From Helicobacter hepaticus ATCC 51449 (lineage in GTDB: Bacteria; Campylobacterota; Campylobacteria; Campylobacterales; Helicobacteraceae): 64,000 bases of DNA. Every line of letters begins with the position of its first letter. Positions within the stretch are counted from its first letter, which is position 1. Positions 26,239 through 34,765 of the stretch are shown here, piece after piece. The stretch is from assembly GCF_000007905.1 (NCBI RefSeq), contig NC_004917.1:1178001-1242000 (forward strand), written 5' to 3'. The notes beneath the pieces are model-generated. The model was not told the DNA's origin. It searched no databases and worked only from the letters and a program-made list of their open reading frames with translations. The translations under genes and the position numbers were made by a program.

Positions 26239-26865
26239 GTGCAAGGCTATATTTTAGATATGCAAAAAATGCGCACAGAAGATATGATTGTGAAGATTCT
26301 CACTCCCGCGCATATAAAAACGCTTTATAGATTCTATGGTGTGCGCCATAGTATTATTAATCTAGGGCGCAAAATTGATTTTGAAGAAGAAAGCCAAATA
26401 GGTTTTTTACCAAAGCTTAAACATATCCTGCATCTAGCATACAAGTGGGAGCTTGAAAATGAACGATATTATATATGGCAACATTTCATTAAGCTTTTAC
26501 ATAGGCATTTATTTGATGTCTATGATATTGATGAGTTTTATTTTCAACTTCTTGAAGAAGGTGCACAAAAGATTCATTTTCAGAATCCTAAACGCGTAGT
26601 CCTTGAAATGTATGCTAAACTGCTTTATTTTGAAGGCAGGGCACATCAAGATATACAACATACGCGAGTATGCTTTGTATGTCAAGAATCACTTACAAAA
26701 GATATTGCTTTAGGGAGAGCATTTCTTTTTGCACATCAATCTTGTATAGGTGGCAAAACATTTTGCGCAGAGCAAATTTTGTATTTTTTGCAAAAACAGA
26801 GCACAATTTTGCTTGAGAATCCAGAAATTGATGAATTATGGGAAATTTTGGGACTCGGATTGTAA
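26239..26865 (+). CDS. recO: Recombination protein RecO, epsilonproteobacterial type
   Basis: A 208-aa protein with an OB-fold N-terminus beginning MQGYILDMQKMRTEDMIVKIL, helical middle, and a C-terminal part with Cys residues (VCFVCQESL, SCIGG, FCAEQ) at positions that may correspond to the RecO zinc finger. RecO loads RecA onto SSB-coated gaps with RecR. The sequence is divergent from E. coli RecO and shorter. The start codon is GTG with AAGGATAGAA before it. Its place facing the IMPase-accD-rlmH block fits the H. pylori order as I remember it. Confidence 0.8.
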   Translation: MQGYILDMQKMRTEDMIVKILTPAHIKTLYRFYGVRHSIINLGRKIDFEEESQIGFLPKLKHILHLAYKWELENERYYIWQHFIKLLHRHLFDVYDIDEFYFQLLEEGAQKIHFQNPKRVVLEMYAKLLYFEGRAHQDIQHTRVCFVCQESLTKDIALGRAFLFAHQSCIGGKTFCAEQILYFLQKQSTILLENPEIDELWEILGLGL

Positions 26866-26873
26866 GTTTTAAC

Positions 26874-26893
26874 TTTAATTAAACTTAATTAAG
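26874..26893. promoter_or_regulatory. Two adjacent 10-bp palindromes upstream of gdhA
   Basis: TTTAATTAAA (26874-26883) and CTTAATTAAG (26884-26893) are each perfect palindromes, placed back to back, 22 bases before the gdhA -10 box. This is where a regulator could bind at about -35 to -45. Confidence 0.4.
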
Positions 26894-26914
26894 AATATTC
26901 AAGTTTAATTGGCT

Positions 26915-26920
26915 TATAAT
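26915..26920 (+). promoter_or_regulatory. -10 box TATAAT of gdhA
   Basis: A perfect TATAAT 58 bases before the chosen gdhA ATG at 26978; the leader would be about 50 bases. Confidence 0.6.
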
Positions 26921-26977
26921 TGCAATGCGTTTAACGCACATCTTAAAATTAAAATATCCAAAAAAGGAGGCACCATT

Positions 26978-28330
26978 ATGTCATACGCAAGTAATGTTCT
27001 TAACAAACTTAAGGAACAATATCCTTCACAAACGCTTTTTCATCAAGCTGTGGCGGAAGTTTTTGAATCTCTAGAACCGGCTCTTCAAAAGGATAAGAAA
27101 TATGAAACTTATGCGATACTTGAGCGTCTCACAATACCAGATAGAGAAATCCATTTTCGTGTAAGTTGGACTGATGATAATGGTAAAATCCAAACAAACC
27201 GAGCTTATCGTATTGAATTTAATGCTGCTATTGGACCATATAAAGGTGGTTTGCGTTTTCACCCAAGTGTAAATGAAGGTGTAATTAAATTTTTAGGATT
27301 TGAGCAGATTCTAAAAAACTCTCTTACAACTCTCGCTATGGGAGGTGGTAAGGGCGGAAGTGATTTTGACCCAAAAGGAAAGAGTGAAGGCGAGATAATG
27401 CGATTTTGTCAAGCTTTTATGAATGAGCTTTATCGTCATATCGGTGCAACCACTGATGTTCCAGCAGGAGATATTGGCGTAGGTGGTAGAGAAATAGGCT
27501 ATCTTTTTGGACAATATCGTAAATTAACAAACTGCTTTGAAGGTGTCTTTACAGGTAAGGCAATTCCTTGGGGCGGAAGTCTTGTGCGCACGGAAGCAAC
27601 AGGTTATGGTTGTGTATATTTTGCTCAAGAAATGCTTAAAGATAGAGGTGAAAGTTTAGAGGGCAAAGTTTGTAGCGTTTCAGGTGCGGGTAATGTTGCT
27701 ATTTATACGATTGAAAAACTCCTTCAGCTTGGGGCAATTCCTGTTACTGCAAGTGATTCTCAAGGTATGATTTATGATAAAGAGGGTATTGATTTAGCAT
27801 TACTCAAAGAAGTCAAAGAAATCAAACGTTTAACACTTGCAGAATATGCAAAAGCAAGACCTCAAGCGGTTTATACAAAAGTGGCTGATTATCCAAAAGA
27901 TAGCAATCCTGTATGGGCTATCCCTTGTTTTGCGGCATTCCCAAGTGCAACACAAAATGAACTCAATGGGAATGATGCTAAAACACTTCTTGCGAATGGT
28001 TGCAAATGTGTCAGTGAAGGGGCAAATATGCCTTCAACCATTGAAGCTGTTCATCAATTTCTTGATGCAAAAATCTGCTATGGACCAGGTAAGGCTGCAA
28101 ATGCAGGTGGTGTAGCAGTCAGTGGTTTGGAAATGGCACAAAATGCAAGTATGAATCCGTGGACTTTTGAAGTTGTGGATAAACGCTTACATACTATTAT
28201 GGAAAGCATTTATGCAAATGCAAGTGAAACTGCAAAAGAATTTGGTGAGCCTACAAACTTAGTGCTTGGTGCAAATATTGCAGGATTCCGCAAGGTTGCT
28301 GGAGCAATGATAGACCAAGGTGTGATTTAA
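26978..28330 (+). CDS. gdhA: NADP-type glutamate dehydrogenase
   Basis: A 450-aa hexameric-type GDH that aminates 2-oxoglutarate. AMGGGKGGSDFDPKGKSEGE holds the catalytic lysines, IGPYKGGLRFHPSV the substrate site, and GKVCSVSGAGNVAIYTIEKL the Rossmann nucleotide fold. AAGGAGG eight bases before ATG 26978 fixes the start; an in-frame ATG at 26909 lies before the -10 box and cannot be used from this promoter. It is monocistronic, with a bidirectional hairpin after the stop. Confidence 0.97.
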   Translation: MSYASNVLNKLKEQYPSQTLFHQAVAEVFESLEPALQKDKKYETYAILERLTIPDREIHFRVSWTDDNGKIQTNRAYRIEFNAAIGPYKGGLRFHPSVNEGVIKFLGFEQILKNSLTTLAMGGGKGGSDFDPKGKSEGEIMRFCQAFMNELYRHIGATTDVPAGDIGVGGREIGYLFGQYRKLTNCFEGVFTGKAIPWGGSLVRTEATGYGCVYFAQEMLKDRGESLEGKVCSVSGAGNVAIYTIEKLLQLGAIPVTASDSQGMIYDKEGIDLALLKEVKEIKRLTLAEYAKARPQAVYTKVADYPKDSNPVWAIPCFAAFPSATQNELNGNDAKTLLANGCKCVSEGANMPSTIEAVHQFLDAKICYGPGKAANAGGVAVSGLEMAQNASMNPWTFEVVDKRLHTIMESIYANASETAKEFGEPTNLVLGANIAGFRKVAGAMIDQGVI

Positions 28331-28355
28331 TTTGGCATTGAGTTACAATCCTAAT

Positions 28356-28392
28356 AAAGAAGTTGAGTATTCTAAAGATGCGCAACTTCTTT
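28356..28392. terminator. Bidirectional terminator between gdhA and mutY
   Basis: AAAGAAGTTG (28356-28365) and CAACTTCTTT (28383-28392) pair perfectly over ten bases with a 17-base loop. T-rich DNA follows on both strands, so it can end gdhA transcripts and those of mutY arriving from the other side. Confidence 0.65.
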
Positions 28393-28414
28393 TCTTAATT
28401 TCTAGCGATGAATA

Positions 28415-29467
28415 TTAATGTATTTGTGCACATACAAGTGCCTTTTTACACAATGAAGAAAGAGGCTTATTTTGTAAGTCTTGCAATGTGAAAAAGGTAA
28501 TCTCTTCTTTTTTTTGATATGTGGAAATATGTATCAAATCTTCAAAAGATATATGGTAGATTGTAGCAGTGATGGCGTATTTTGTATAGTGATGTTTGTA
28601 TTCACCGCATTTTGTGCCATAAGTTTTGGCTTCCTCTTCGGAGAGACGAGGAAGATTATAAAGTCCTCGATAAAGATTCTGTGTGGAACGCAATAGTCCA
28701 ATTTCAGTCTTGTTGTTTATATTTTGGGAGATGCAAAGAGCAAGGTGGAGATGCAAAGGCTGGAGCTGTGATTTTTTGGGCGTAGGATAAAGTTCTGGAG
28801 TGATTTGCCCTTCACATAATTGTTGCAATGGGCAAATAAGGCAAGAGGGCGATTTGGGTGTGCAAATCATTGCGCCTATATCAAGTAGTGCTTGATTGTA
28901 ATCAAAGCTATATTTTGGCTCTAAAAGTATCCAAGCAAGTTCCTCTAATGATTTTTGTGTAGGTGAGGAGAGCGCAAAAATACGACAAAATACACGCCGA
29001 ATGTTCCCATCAACAAATGCTACATTTTGCCTTAACCCAAAGCATAAAATTGCTCCAGCACTATATGCGCCTATGCCTGGTAGGCTTATGAGTTCTGCAT
29101 AAGTATGTGGTAGAGTATTATTGAATCTTTGACAACAAATGCGAGCACTTTTTTGCATATTTCTTACCCGTGTATAGTAACCTAATCCTTCCCAAAGTTT
29201 AAGTAGAGATTCTTCTTGTGCATTTGCAAGAGAAGTAAGCGTAGGAAATGCTGTCATAAAAGGCATATAGTAATGCTCTAATACTCTTTTGACTTGCGTT
29301 TGTTGTAGCATAATCTCACTTACATACACTCCATATGGAGCATTTTTTTCACTTAAATTTCGCCACGGAAGATATACTCTGCCGTGTTTTTTATACCAAT
29401 TAAGAATATTTTCTCGCCAAGTTTGTGCTATATGAATAGCTTTATCGTGTGGTTGTAACATTTTCAT
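28415..29467 (-). CDS. mutY: A/G-specific adenine glycosylase
   Basis: A 350-aa base-excision enzyme removing A opposite 8-oxoG. LPWRNL, VSEIMLQQTQVKRVLEHYY with the catalytic glutamate, the HhH motif LPGIGAYSAGAI and VDGNIRRVFCRIF are typical. The 4Fe-4S loop is CTPKSPSCLICPLQQLC, and a C-terminal NUDIX-like domain recognises 8-oxoG. No ribosome site precedes the ATG, and TATAAT ends only seven bases before it, so the mRNA may be leaderless. Confidence 0.95.
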   Translation of the reverse strand: MKMLQPHDKAIHIAQTWRENILNWYKKHGRVYLPWRNLSEKNAPYGVYVSEIMLQQTQVKRVLEHYYMPFMTAFPTLTSLANAQEESLLKLWEGLGYYTRVRNMQKSARICCQRFNNTLPHTYAELISLPGIGAYSAGAILCFGLRQNVAFVDGNIRRVFCRIFALSSPTQKSLEELAWILLEPKYSFDYNQALLDIGAMICTPKSPSCLICPLQQLCEGQITPELYPTPKKSQLQPLHLHLALCISQNINNKTEIGLLRSTQNLYRGLYNLPRLSEEEAKTYGTKCGEYKHHYTKYAITATIYHISFEDLIHISTYQKKEEITFFTLQDLQNKPLSSLCKKALVCAQIH

Positions 29468-29474
29468 AATATAA

Positions 29475-29480
29475 ATTATA
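29475..29480 (-). promoter_or_regulatory. -10 box TATAAT of mutY, possibly giving a leaderless mRNA
   Basis: On the minus strand TATAAT reads 29480 to 29475; the mutY ATG begins at 29467. The usual 6-8 base distance puts the transcript start at or next to the A of the start codon. Confidence 0.5.
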
Positions 29481-29574
29481 GCTTAATATTTAAAAATGAG
29501 TAAAAATATCAAAAAATAAACTAATATTTTACTTGTTTGCCTTACAAATAAGTAATTTTTATTAAGAAGTGTGA

Positions 29575-29580
29575 TACAAT
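29575..29580 (+). promoter_or_regulatory. Extended -10 box of ndh (TGATACAAT)
   Basis: TACAAT with TG one base upstream, 35 bases before the ndh ATG at 29616. Confidence 0.5.
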
Positions 29581-29615
29581 ACTTTACACAAAATTTTACA
29601 TTTTAAGGTATGGCT

Positions 29616-30821
29616 ATGAAACCCAAGATTCTAATTGTTGGCGGGGGGTATGGGGGCTTACGCACAGCCATTACGCTTCAAGAGCAGCTCAAAGTTGATG
29701 CAGATGTTACACTTATTAGTAAGCACGATTACCACTATCAAACGACACTTTTACACAAGGTTGCTATCGGCACACTAAGTGCGCGTAAGTCGCGAGTTTA
29801 TTTTCGCAAGATTCTTGATTTGCAAAAAGTGCATTTTATCAAAGATAAGATTTTATCATTTGAACCAGAATCTAAGCGAGTTATTGGTAATGGCGGAGCA
29901 TATGAATATGATTATTTAGTCATCGCACTTGGATTTAAGCCCGATGATTTTGGAATTAAGGGTGTAGAGGAGTATGCCCACAAACTTTCCTCACTCAATG
30001 CTGCACTCAAACTTGATAAGCTTATTGAGTATAGATTCAAAGAATATTGCCATACTAAAAATGCTGATGATTTAAGTGTTATCGTATGTGGCACAGGTTT
30101 TACAGGTATTGAATTTGCGGCTGAACTTGGTTCTAGGCTTGATGACCTTTGTCTTATTGGTGGGATTCCACGCGATGTGCCTAAAGTTACTTGTATCGGT
30201 AGAAGTGATAGAATCCTGCCTATGTTTAGCAAAAAAGGAAGTGCATTGGCTCAAAAGAAGCTTGAAGCTTTTGGTGTGGAAGTGATTTGTGGAGGCGATG
30301 TGCAAGAATGCCGCAGTGATGGCGTGATGATCAAGCATAATGGAGAGATAAAGCATATTAAGGGCAATACGATTTTATGGAGTGCAGGTGTTAAAGGCAA
30401 TGATAGCCTAGAACGTTCTTGTTTTGAGACTACAAAAGGGCGCATTAAAGTTGATCCTTATTTACGATGCCCACAATATGAGAATATTTATGTAGTAGGT
30501 GATTGTGCAATCTCTGCTTCACGTGATGCTATTCACGCTCCAACAGCACAGCTTGCAGCTCAAATGGGAGATTATGTGGGCAAAAGCCTTATAAAAATCC
30601 TCAATAATAAACCCCAAAAAAAAGTATTTGCATTTAAACATCGTGGCACGGTGTGTTCTATTGGGCATACTGATGGAGTGGGCATTATTTATAAAAAGAG
30701 CATTAGTGGCGAAGTTGCTGCATTTTTGAAGAATTTTATTGAAAATAAATGGCTTTTTGGTATTGGTGGGGCAGAGCTTGTATTTAAAAAGGGGCAATTC
30801 CGCTATCGCACGAGTAATTAG
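29616..30821 (+). CDS. ndh: Type II NADH dehydrogenase-like FAD oxidoreductase
   Basis: A 401-aa two-dinucleotide-fold flavoprotein. KILIVGGGYGGLRTAI is the FAD site, LSVIVCGTGFTGIEFAAEL the NAD(P)H site, and NIYVVGDCAISASRDAIHAPTAQLAAQMG the second FAD motif. The C-terminal part (KNFIENKWLFGIGG) gives an amphipathic membrane contact as in NDH-2. It may feed quinone from NADH without proton pumping. Start 29616 is preferred over ATG 29610 because AAGG is seven bases before it but only one base before the other. Confidence 0.88.
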   Translation: MKPKILIVGGGYGGLRTAITLQEQLKVDADVTLISKHDYHYQTTLLHKVAIGTLSARKSRVYFRKILDLQKVHFIKDKILSFEPESKRVIGNGGAYEYDYLVIALGFKPDDFGIKGVEEYAHKLSSLNAALKLDKLIEYRFKEYCHTKNADDLSVIVCGTGFTGIEFAAELGSRLDDLCLIGGIPRDVPKVTCIGRSDRILPMFSKKGSALAQKKLEAFGVEVICGGDVQECRSDGVMIKHNGEIKHIKGNTILWSAGVKGNDSLERSCFETTKGRIKVDPYLRCPQYENIYVVGDCAISASRDAIHAPTAQLAAQMGDYVGKSLIKILNNKPQKKVFAFKHRGTVCSIGHTDGVGIIYKKSISGEVAAFLKNFIENKWLFGIGGAELVFKKGQFRYRTSN

Positions 30822-31007
30822 ATTAATGTAAAAGTCTAAAGTTTATGAGTGCAGTGCCATATTAAAGATTCTAAGATAAAATTTGTAGCCTCTAAAATAG
30901 AATAGGATTAGCCAATTAATGCGAGGAAAAGACGGAGCATATTTGAGATTACTTGTTTTGTATTGCTTTTAGACGAGGAAAAGATTCCACAAATTTTTAA
31001 TTAACAC

Positions 31008-31013
31008 TACAAT
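31008..31013 (+). promoter_or_regulatory. -10 box TACAAT of the methyltransferase gene
   Basis: TACAAT 38 bases before ATG 31051. The 229 bases between ndh and this gene hold no other supported feature; a 17-codon ORF at 30919-30972 has no good ribosome site. Confidence 0.4.
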
Positions 31014-31050
31014 TATGTTCAGAAAAAATTAAAGCAATTCTTAAGGATAA

Positions 31051-31737
31051 ATGATGAGTAAAGATTTGCAAGATATTATTAAAAGCAAATTTCGCGAAAA
31101 AAAGCTTTTTAATACGCGTTTAAAAATTGATGGCTTAGAGCTTTTGTCTATGATAGAATCCCAAAGTATTGATTTATGTTTTTTTGACCCGCAATATCGC
31201 GGAGTATTAGATAAAATGAAATATGGCAATGAAGGTGAGCGGCAAAGAGGTAGAGCAAATCTAATGCAAATGAGCGAGGAAAATATTATACATTTTTTAC
31301 AAGAGATTGCTCGTGTGCTTAAATTAAGTAAATATTTAATGCTGTGGATTGATAAGTTTCATTTATGTGAGGGGATTCATCAATGGCTTAAAAATACAAA
31401 TTTGCAAATTGTAGATTTGATTACTTGGGATAAACAAAAAATGGGTATGGGCTATCGCACTAGGCGACAAAGTGAATATTTGCTCATTTTGCAAAAAAAA
31501 CCGCTCAAAGCGAAAGGCACTTGGGAGAGAAAAAATATCCGTGATATATGGAGTGAAAAAATCCCATCAGATTCTATAAAAATTCATCCTCATACAAAGC
31601 CAAAGGGTTTGCAAAGTGCGCTTATAGAATCTTGCACCAAAGTAGGCGAAGTGGTGCTTGATCCAGCAAGCGGTAGTTTTAGCGTATTAGAGTGTTGCAG
31701 AGAATTAAACCGGCATTTTATAGGGAGTAATTTATAA
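31051..31737 (+). CDS. Orphan DNA methyltransferase, beta-class order, DPQY catalytic motif
   Basis: A 228-aa SAM-dependent DNA amino-methyltransferase. Motif IV is [10 protein letters not shown], a DPPY variant, near residue 45; motif [17 protein letters not shown], is near the C-terminus, which is the order of beta-class enzymes. LMLWIDKFH and [21 protein letters not shown] lie between. It is short and has no long target-recognition domain, and no restriction gene lies nearby, so it is probably an orphan. A run of eight A (31493-31500) lies in the coding sequence. AAGG precedes a double ATG (31051 or 31054). Confidence 0.85.
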   Translation: MMSKDLQDIIKSKFREKKLFNTRLKIDGLELLSMIESQSIDLCFFDPQYRGVLDKMKYGNEGERQRGRANLMQMSEENIIHFLQEIARVLKLSKYLMLWIDKFHLCEGIHQWLKNTNLQIVDLITWDKQKMGMGYRTRRQSEYLLILQKKPLKAKGTWERKNIRDIWSEKIPSDSIKIHPHTKPKGLQSALIESCTKVGEVVLDPASGSFSVLECCRELNRHFIGSNL

Positions 31738-31807
31738 GTCTTTTCTAAAATCATTTTTTTATGTTAGAATCCGCTATTTATGGATATGAGCTAAAAAGGG
31801 ACTTTAA

Positions 31808-32815
31808 ATGATAAGCTATAAAGATTCTGGAGTGAATATTGATGAGGGGAATGCCCTTGTAGAAGGCTTAAAGCCTCTTGTAAAATCTACATTTGATAAA
31901 AATGTAATAGGTGGAATAGGCTCCTTTGCTGGGGCATACGCGCTACCAAGTGGATATAAAAATCCCGTGATTTTAGGTGCAACTGATGGCGTAGGAACAA
32001 AATTGCGCCTTGCGATTGATGCGCAAAAGTTTGATAATATAGGTGTTGATTTGGTGGCAATGTGTGTGAATGATTTGATTTGCAACTTTGCTCTGCCTTT
32101 GTTTTTTCTTGATTATTATGCTACTGGAAAGCTTGATAAAGATATTGCCCTAAAAGTAATTAGTGGCATAGTAGAGGGCTGCAAACAAGCTCAATGTGCT
32201 CTTATTGGTGGAGAAAGTGCAGAAATGCCGAGTATGTATGCAAAAGATGATTTTGATTTGGCAGGATTTGCAGTAGGTATTGCTGAGAGAGATGAGGTAG
32301 AAATACAGCGTGTTCAAGTAGGTGATGTTCTTATTGCTTTGCCAAGCAGCGGAATTCATAGTAATGGTTACTCGCTTGTGCGCAAAGTGCTTTTTGAAAA
32401 GCTTAAAATGTCTTTTGAGCAGGATTTTGAGGGACAAATGATTATTGATACGCTTCTTACACCTACACGAATTTATACACCGCTTTTTAGGCATATATAT
32501 GCTTCTCCATTGCGCCCATATCTGCACGGATTAGCGCATATTACAGGTGGAGGTATTATAGAGAATCTACCTCGTATATTGCCTCCTCAATTAGGGGCAA
32601 AAATACGCTCAGATTCGCTCCAAGTTCCACCGATTTTTACACTTATTGGACGATATGTGGAAAAAAATGAAATGTATCGCACCTTTAATATGGGAGTTGG
32701 TATGATTCTTGCTGTAGATAAGACCAAAGTAGATGAAATACTGCGCCTTAATCATACTTTTCACGGGTATATCATTGGTGAGGTATGTGGCGATGAGGGT
32801 ATATATTTTAATTAA
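31808..32815 (+). CDS. purM: Phosphoribosylformylglycinamidine cyclo-ligase
   Basis: A 335-aa AIR synthase of purine synthesis. YKDSGVNIDEGN at the N-terminus, ATDGVGTKLRLA, DLVAMCVNDL, LDYYATGKLD, LIGGESAEMP and SSGIHSNGYSLVRKV are the family blocks. A weak AGGGA precedes the ATG. It is followed 15 bases on by the SH3b protein gene and may be in its transcript. Confidence 0.96.
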   Translation: MISYKDSGVNIDEGNALVEGLKPLVKSTFDKNVIGGIGSFAGAYALPSGYKNPVILGATDGVGTKLRLAIDAQKFDNIGVDLVAMCVNDLICNFALPLFFLDYYATGKLDKDIALKVISGIVEGCKQAQCALIGGESAEMPSMYAKDDFDLAGFAVGIAERDEVEIQRVQVGDVLIALPSSGIHSNGYSLVRKVLFEKLKMSFEQDFEGQMIIDTLLTPTRIYTPLFRHIYASPLRPYLHGLAHITGGGIIENLPRILPPQLGAKIRSDSLQVPPIFTLIGRYVEKNEMYRTFNMGVGMILAVDKTKVDEILRLNHTFHGYIIGEVCGDEGIYFN

Positions 32816-32830
32816 AATTACAAAGGATAT

Positions 32831-33622
32831 ATGTTGAATGCACGGACTTTTTTTAAACTTTATTCGCTTCCTTTTTTAATTATTTTATTTGGGTTGGGGG
32901 TATATGCTGGAATTGTTGTGCTTATGACCCAAAAAAACTTTATAACTATTAAAGATAGTGTATCAAGCACACCAACACAAGAGACATCTTTAAATAAAGA
33001 ATCTCCCCAAATAGCAGATTCAACATCAAATACTCTTAGCAATGAAGAAGGAGAAGAGCAACCTATTTTGCAAAATACAGATTCGCTCGCACAAAATATT
33101 CGCGAGCCTGAAAATCTATTAATTGATAACGAATCTCCCATAGAATCACCAACAAATAATACACAAATAGTAACTTTGGAAGATCCACAAGTATCTGCTC
33201 TTCCTCCTGAATCCAATGTGCAAACACATCGTTATGCTAAGTATCGCTCTAATATCCGCAAAGCACCTTCCTTAGAATCTGCAGTTATTTCTTATGTAGA
33301 TGTAGGAGAAGTATTAGACATACTTGATACACAAAATGGGTGGAGTAAAGTAAAAAATGCTCGTGGTATAGAGGGTTATATTGCATCTCGTTTGCTTGGT
33401 GAATCTTTCAAGCAGTCCAAAGGAGAAGCATATATTGTTTTGGCAGATGTGCTTAAAGTTCGTGCTGCTCCGGATTTACAAGCAGCAGTTATTGGGCATT
33501 TAAACTATAATAACCATACTTTCGTGCTTGAAATTCAAGAAGAATGGGCAAAGATTTTGCTTTCAAATGGGCAATATGGTTATGTTTCGTCTCATTATAT
33601 TGTTAAAGAAGGTGCAAACTAG
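32831..33622 (+). CDS. Membrane-anchored protein with two bacterial SH3 domains
   Basis: A 263-aa protein with one N-terminal membrane segment (FLIILFGLGVYAGIVVLM), a low-complexity Ser/Thr/Glu/Asn linker to about residue 130, and two SH3b-like repeats: YRSNIRKAPSLESAVISYVDVGEVLDI..GWSKVKN..EGYIASRLL and ADVLKVRAAPDLQAAVIGHL..EEWAKILL..YGYVSSHYI. SH3b domains often bind peptidoglycan, so a periplasmic cell-wall contact is likely; the exact role is unknown. AAAGG precedes the ATG. It sits between purM and aroE, two bases before aroE. Confidence 0.8.
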   Translation: MLNARTFFKLYSLPFLIILFGLGVYAGIVVLMTQKNFITIKDSVSSTPTQETSLNKESPQIADSTSNTLSNEEGEEQPILQNTDSLAQNIREPENLLIDNESPIESPTNNTQIVTLEDPQVSALPPESNVQTHRYAKYRSNIRKAPSLESAVISYVDVGEVLDILDTQNGWSKVKNARGIEGYIASRLLGESFKQSKGEAYIVLADVLKVRAAPDLQAAVIGHLNYNNHTFVLEIQEEWAKILLSNGQYGYVSSHYIVKEGAN

Positions 33623-33624
33623 CT

Positions 33625-34431
33625 ATGCTTGGTTTTTTTGCTGTTTATGGCAATCCTATCACGCATTCTAAATCCCCTTTTTTGCATAATTACGCCTTTA
33701 CAAAACTTGGCTTAAGTGGCTATTATAGTCGTATTTTGCTTGATAAAGGTGCAAACCTTCGCCAAAATTTTCTTTCAAATGGCTTAAGTGGAGCAAATAT
33801 TACTTTACCCTTTAAAGAAGAAGCTTTTAATCAATGTGATGAGGTGCGCGGAGTAGCCCAAAATATTGGCGCTTGTAATACTTGGGTGCTTGAGGACAAA
33901 AATCATCTTGTTGGTTATAATACAGATGCGCAAGGATTCTATGAGTGCATTAAAGAATATAAGATTAAAAATGCCCTTATCATTGGCGCAGGTGGTTCAG
34001 CCAAGGCAGTAGCGATGATACTTCAATCTCATAATATTCCAACAACGCTTATTAATCGCTCCGTGCAAAATCTTAGCTTTTTTGTTCATAAAGGTTTTGA
34101 ATGCTATGTAAACAGTGAATTTAAACCCACTTGTAGTTATGATATTCTTATTAATACTACAAGTGCAGGGCTTAATGATAATCTATTGCCTTGTGATGAA
34201 TCACAACTTAAAGAACTCTGCTCTTGTGGTAAATATGCATTTGACCTTATTTATGGGAAATGCACACCTTTTCTTGCTTTAGCTCAATCATTCCATCTTA
34301 GTTGTAGTGATGGAAAAGAAATGCTTATAAATCAAGCGGCTCTTTCATTTGAGCTTTTTTGCAAACAAAAATATAACAAAGGCAATTTAGAGATACAACG
34401 TATTGCATCGTTTATGAATGAGATTTTATAG
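33625..34431 (+). CDS. aroE: Shikimate dehydrogenase (NADP+)
   Basis: A 268-aa enzyme reducing 3-dehydroshikimate in aromatic amino acid synthesis. YGNPITHSKSPFLHN binds shikimate, ANITLPFKEEA carries the catalytic lysine, GACNTWV and YNTDAQGFYE complete the site, and ALIIGAGGSAKAVA is the NADP-binding turn. Length is normal. It begins two bases after the SH3b gene stop; an internal promoter for gatC follows it. Confidence 0.95.
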   Translation: MLGFFAVYGNPITHSKSPFLHNYAFTKLGLSGYYSRILLDKGANLRQNFLSNGLSGANITLPFKEEAFNQCDEVRGVAQNIGACNTWVLEDKNHLVGYNTDAQGFYECIKEYKIKNALIIGAGGSAKAVAMILQSHNIPTTLINRSVQNLSFFVHKGFECYVNSEFKPTCSYDILINTTSAGLNDNLLPCDESQLKELCSCGKYAFDLIYGKCTPFLALAQSFHLSCSDGKEMLINQAALSFELFCKQKYNKGNLEIQRIASFMNEIL

Positions 34432-34450
34432 AAAGCCTACGAATTTATGT

Positions 34451-34456
34451 TATAAT
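34451..34456 (+). promoter_or_regulatory. Extended -10 box of gatC-ung (TGTTATAAT)
   Basis: TATAAT with TG one base upstream, in the 55-base gap between aroE and gatC, 31 bases before the gatC ATG. Confidence 0.65.
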
Positions 34457-34486
34457 GTATATTTAAGATTTAATCAAGGAGAGAAA

Positions 34487-34765
34487 ATGCGTATTGATGA
34501 TGCGCTTTTAAGCAAGCTTGAACGACTATCTATGCTCCATATTGATGAGAATAAGCGTGATGATATGCAGACACAATTAAGCGAGATTCTTGGATTTGTA
34601 GAGAATATTGCTGCTGTTGAGGTGCCACAAGAATGCTTTGAGGATTCGCTTAAGAATCCATTAAGGGCAGATGAGCCACAAGATTCTCATATTGCACAAG
34701 ATGTGCTTACTCACGCTCCAAATGCACAAGATAACTTTTTTATCGTCCCCAAAATCATTGAATGA
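34487..34765 (+). CDS. gatC: Aspartyl/glutamyl-tRNA(Asn/Gln) amidotransferase subunit C
   Basis: A 92-aa subunit that wraps GatA and GatB in the enzyme converting misacylated Glu-tRNA(Gln) and Asp-tRNA(Asn). Typical elements are LLSKLERLSMLHIDENKRDDMQTQLSEILGFVENI and LRADEPQ, with the C-terminal NFFIVPKIIE. AAGGAG six bases before ATG 34487 fixes the start. gatA and gatB are not in the window. It overlaps ung by four bases and has its own promoter. Confidence 0.93.
   Translation: MRIDDALLSKLERLSMLHIDENKRDDMQTQLSEILGFVENIAAVEVPQECFEDSLKNPLRADEPQDSHIAQDVLTHAPNAQDNFFIVPKIIE

Noticed and set aside
26909-26977. Upstream ATG for gdhA at 26909
   Set aside because: It lies before the -10 box (26915-26920), so the transcript would not contain it; AAGGAGG stands before 26978.
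30919-30972. A 17-codon ORF between ndh and the methyltransferase
   Set aside because: No good ribosome site and no protein-like pattern; a CGAGGAAAAGA direct repeat in it is too short to interpret.
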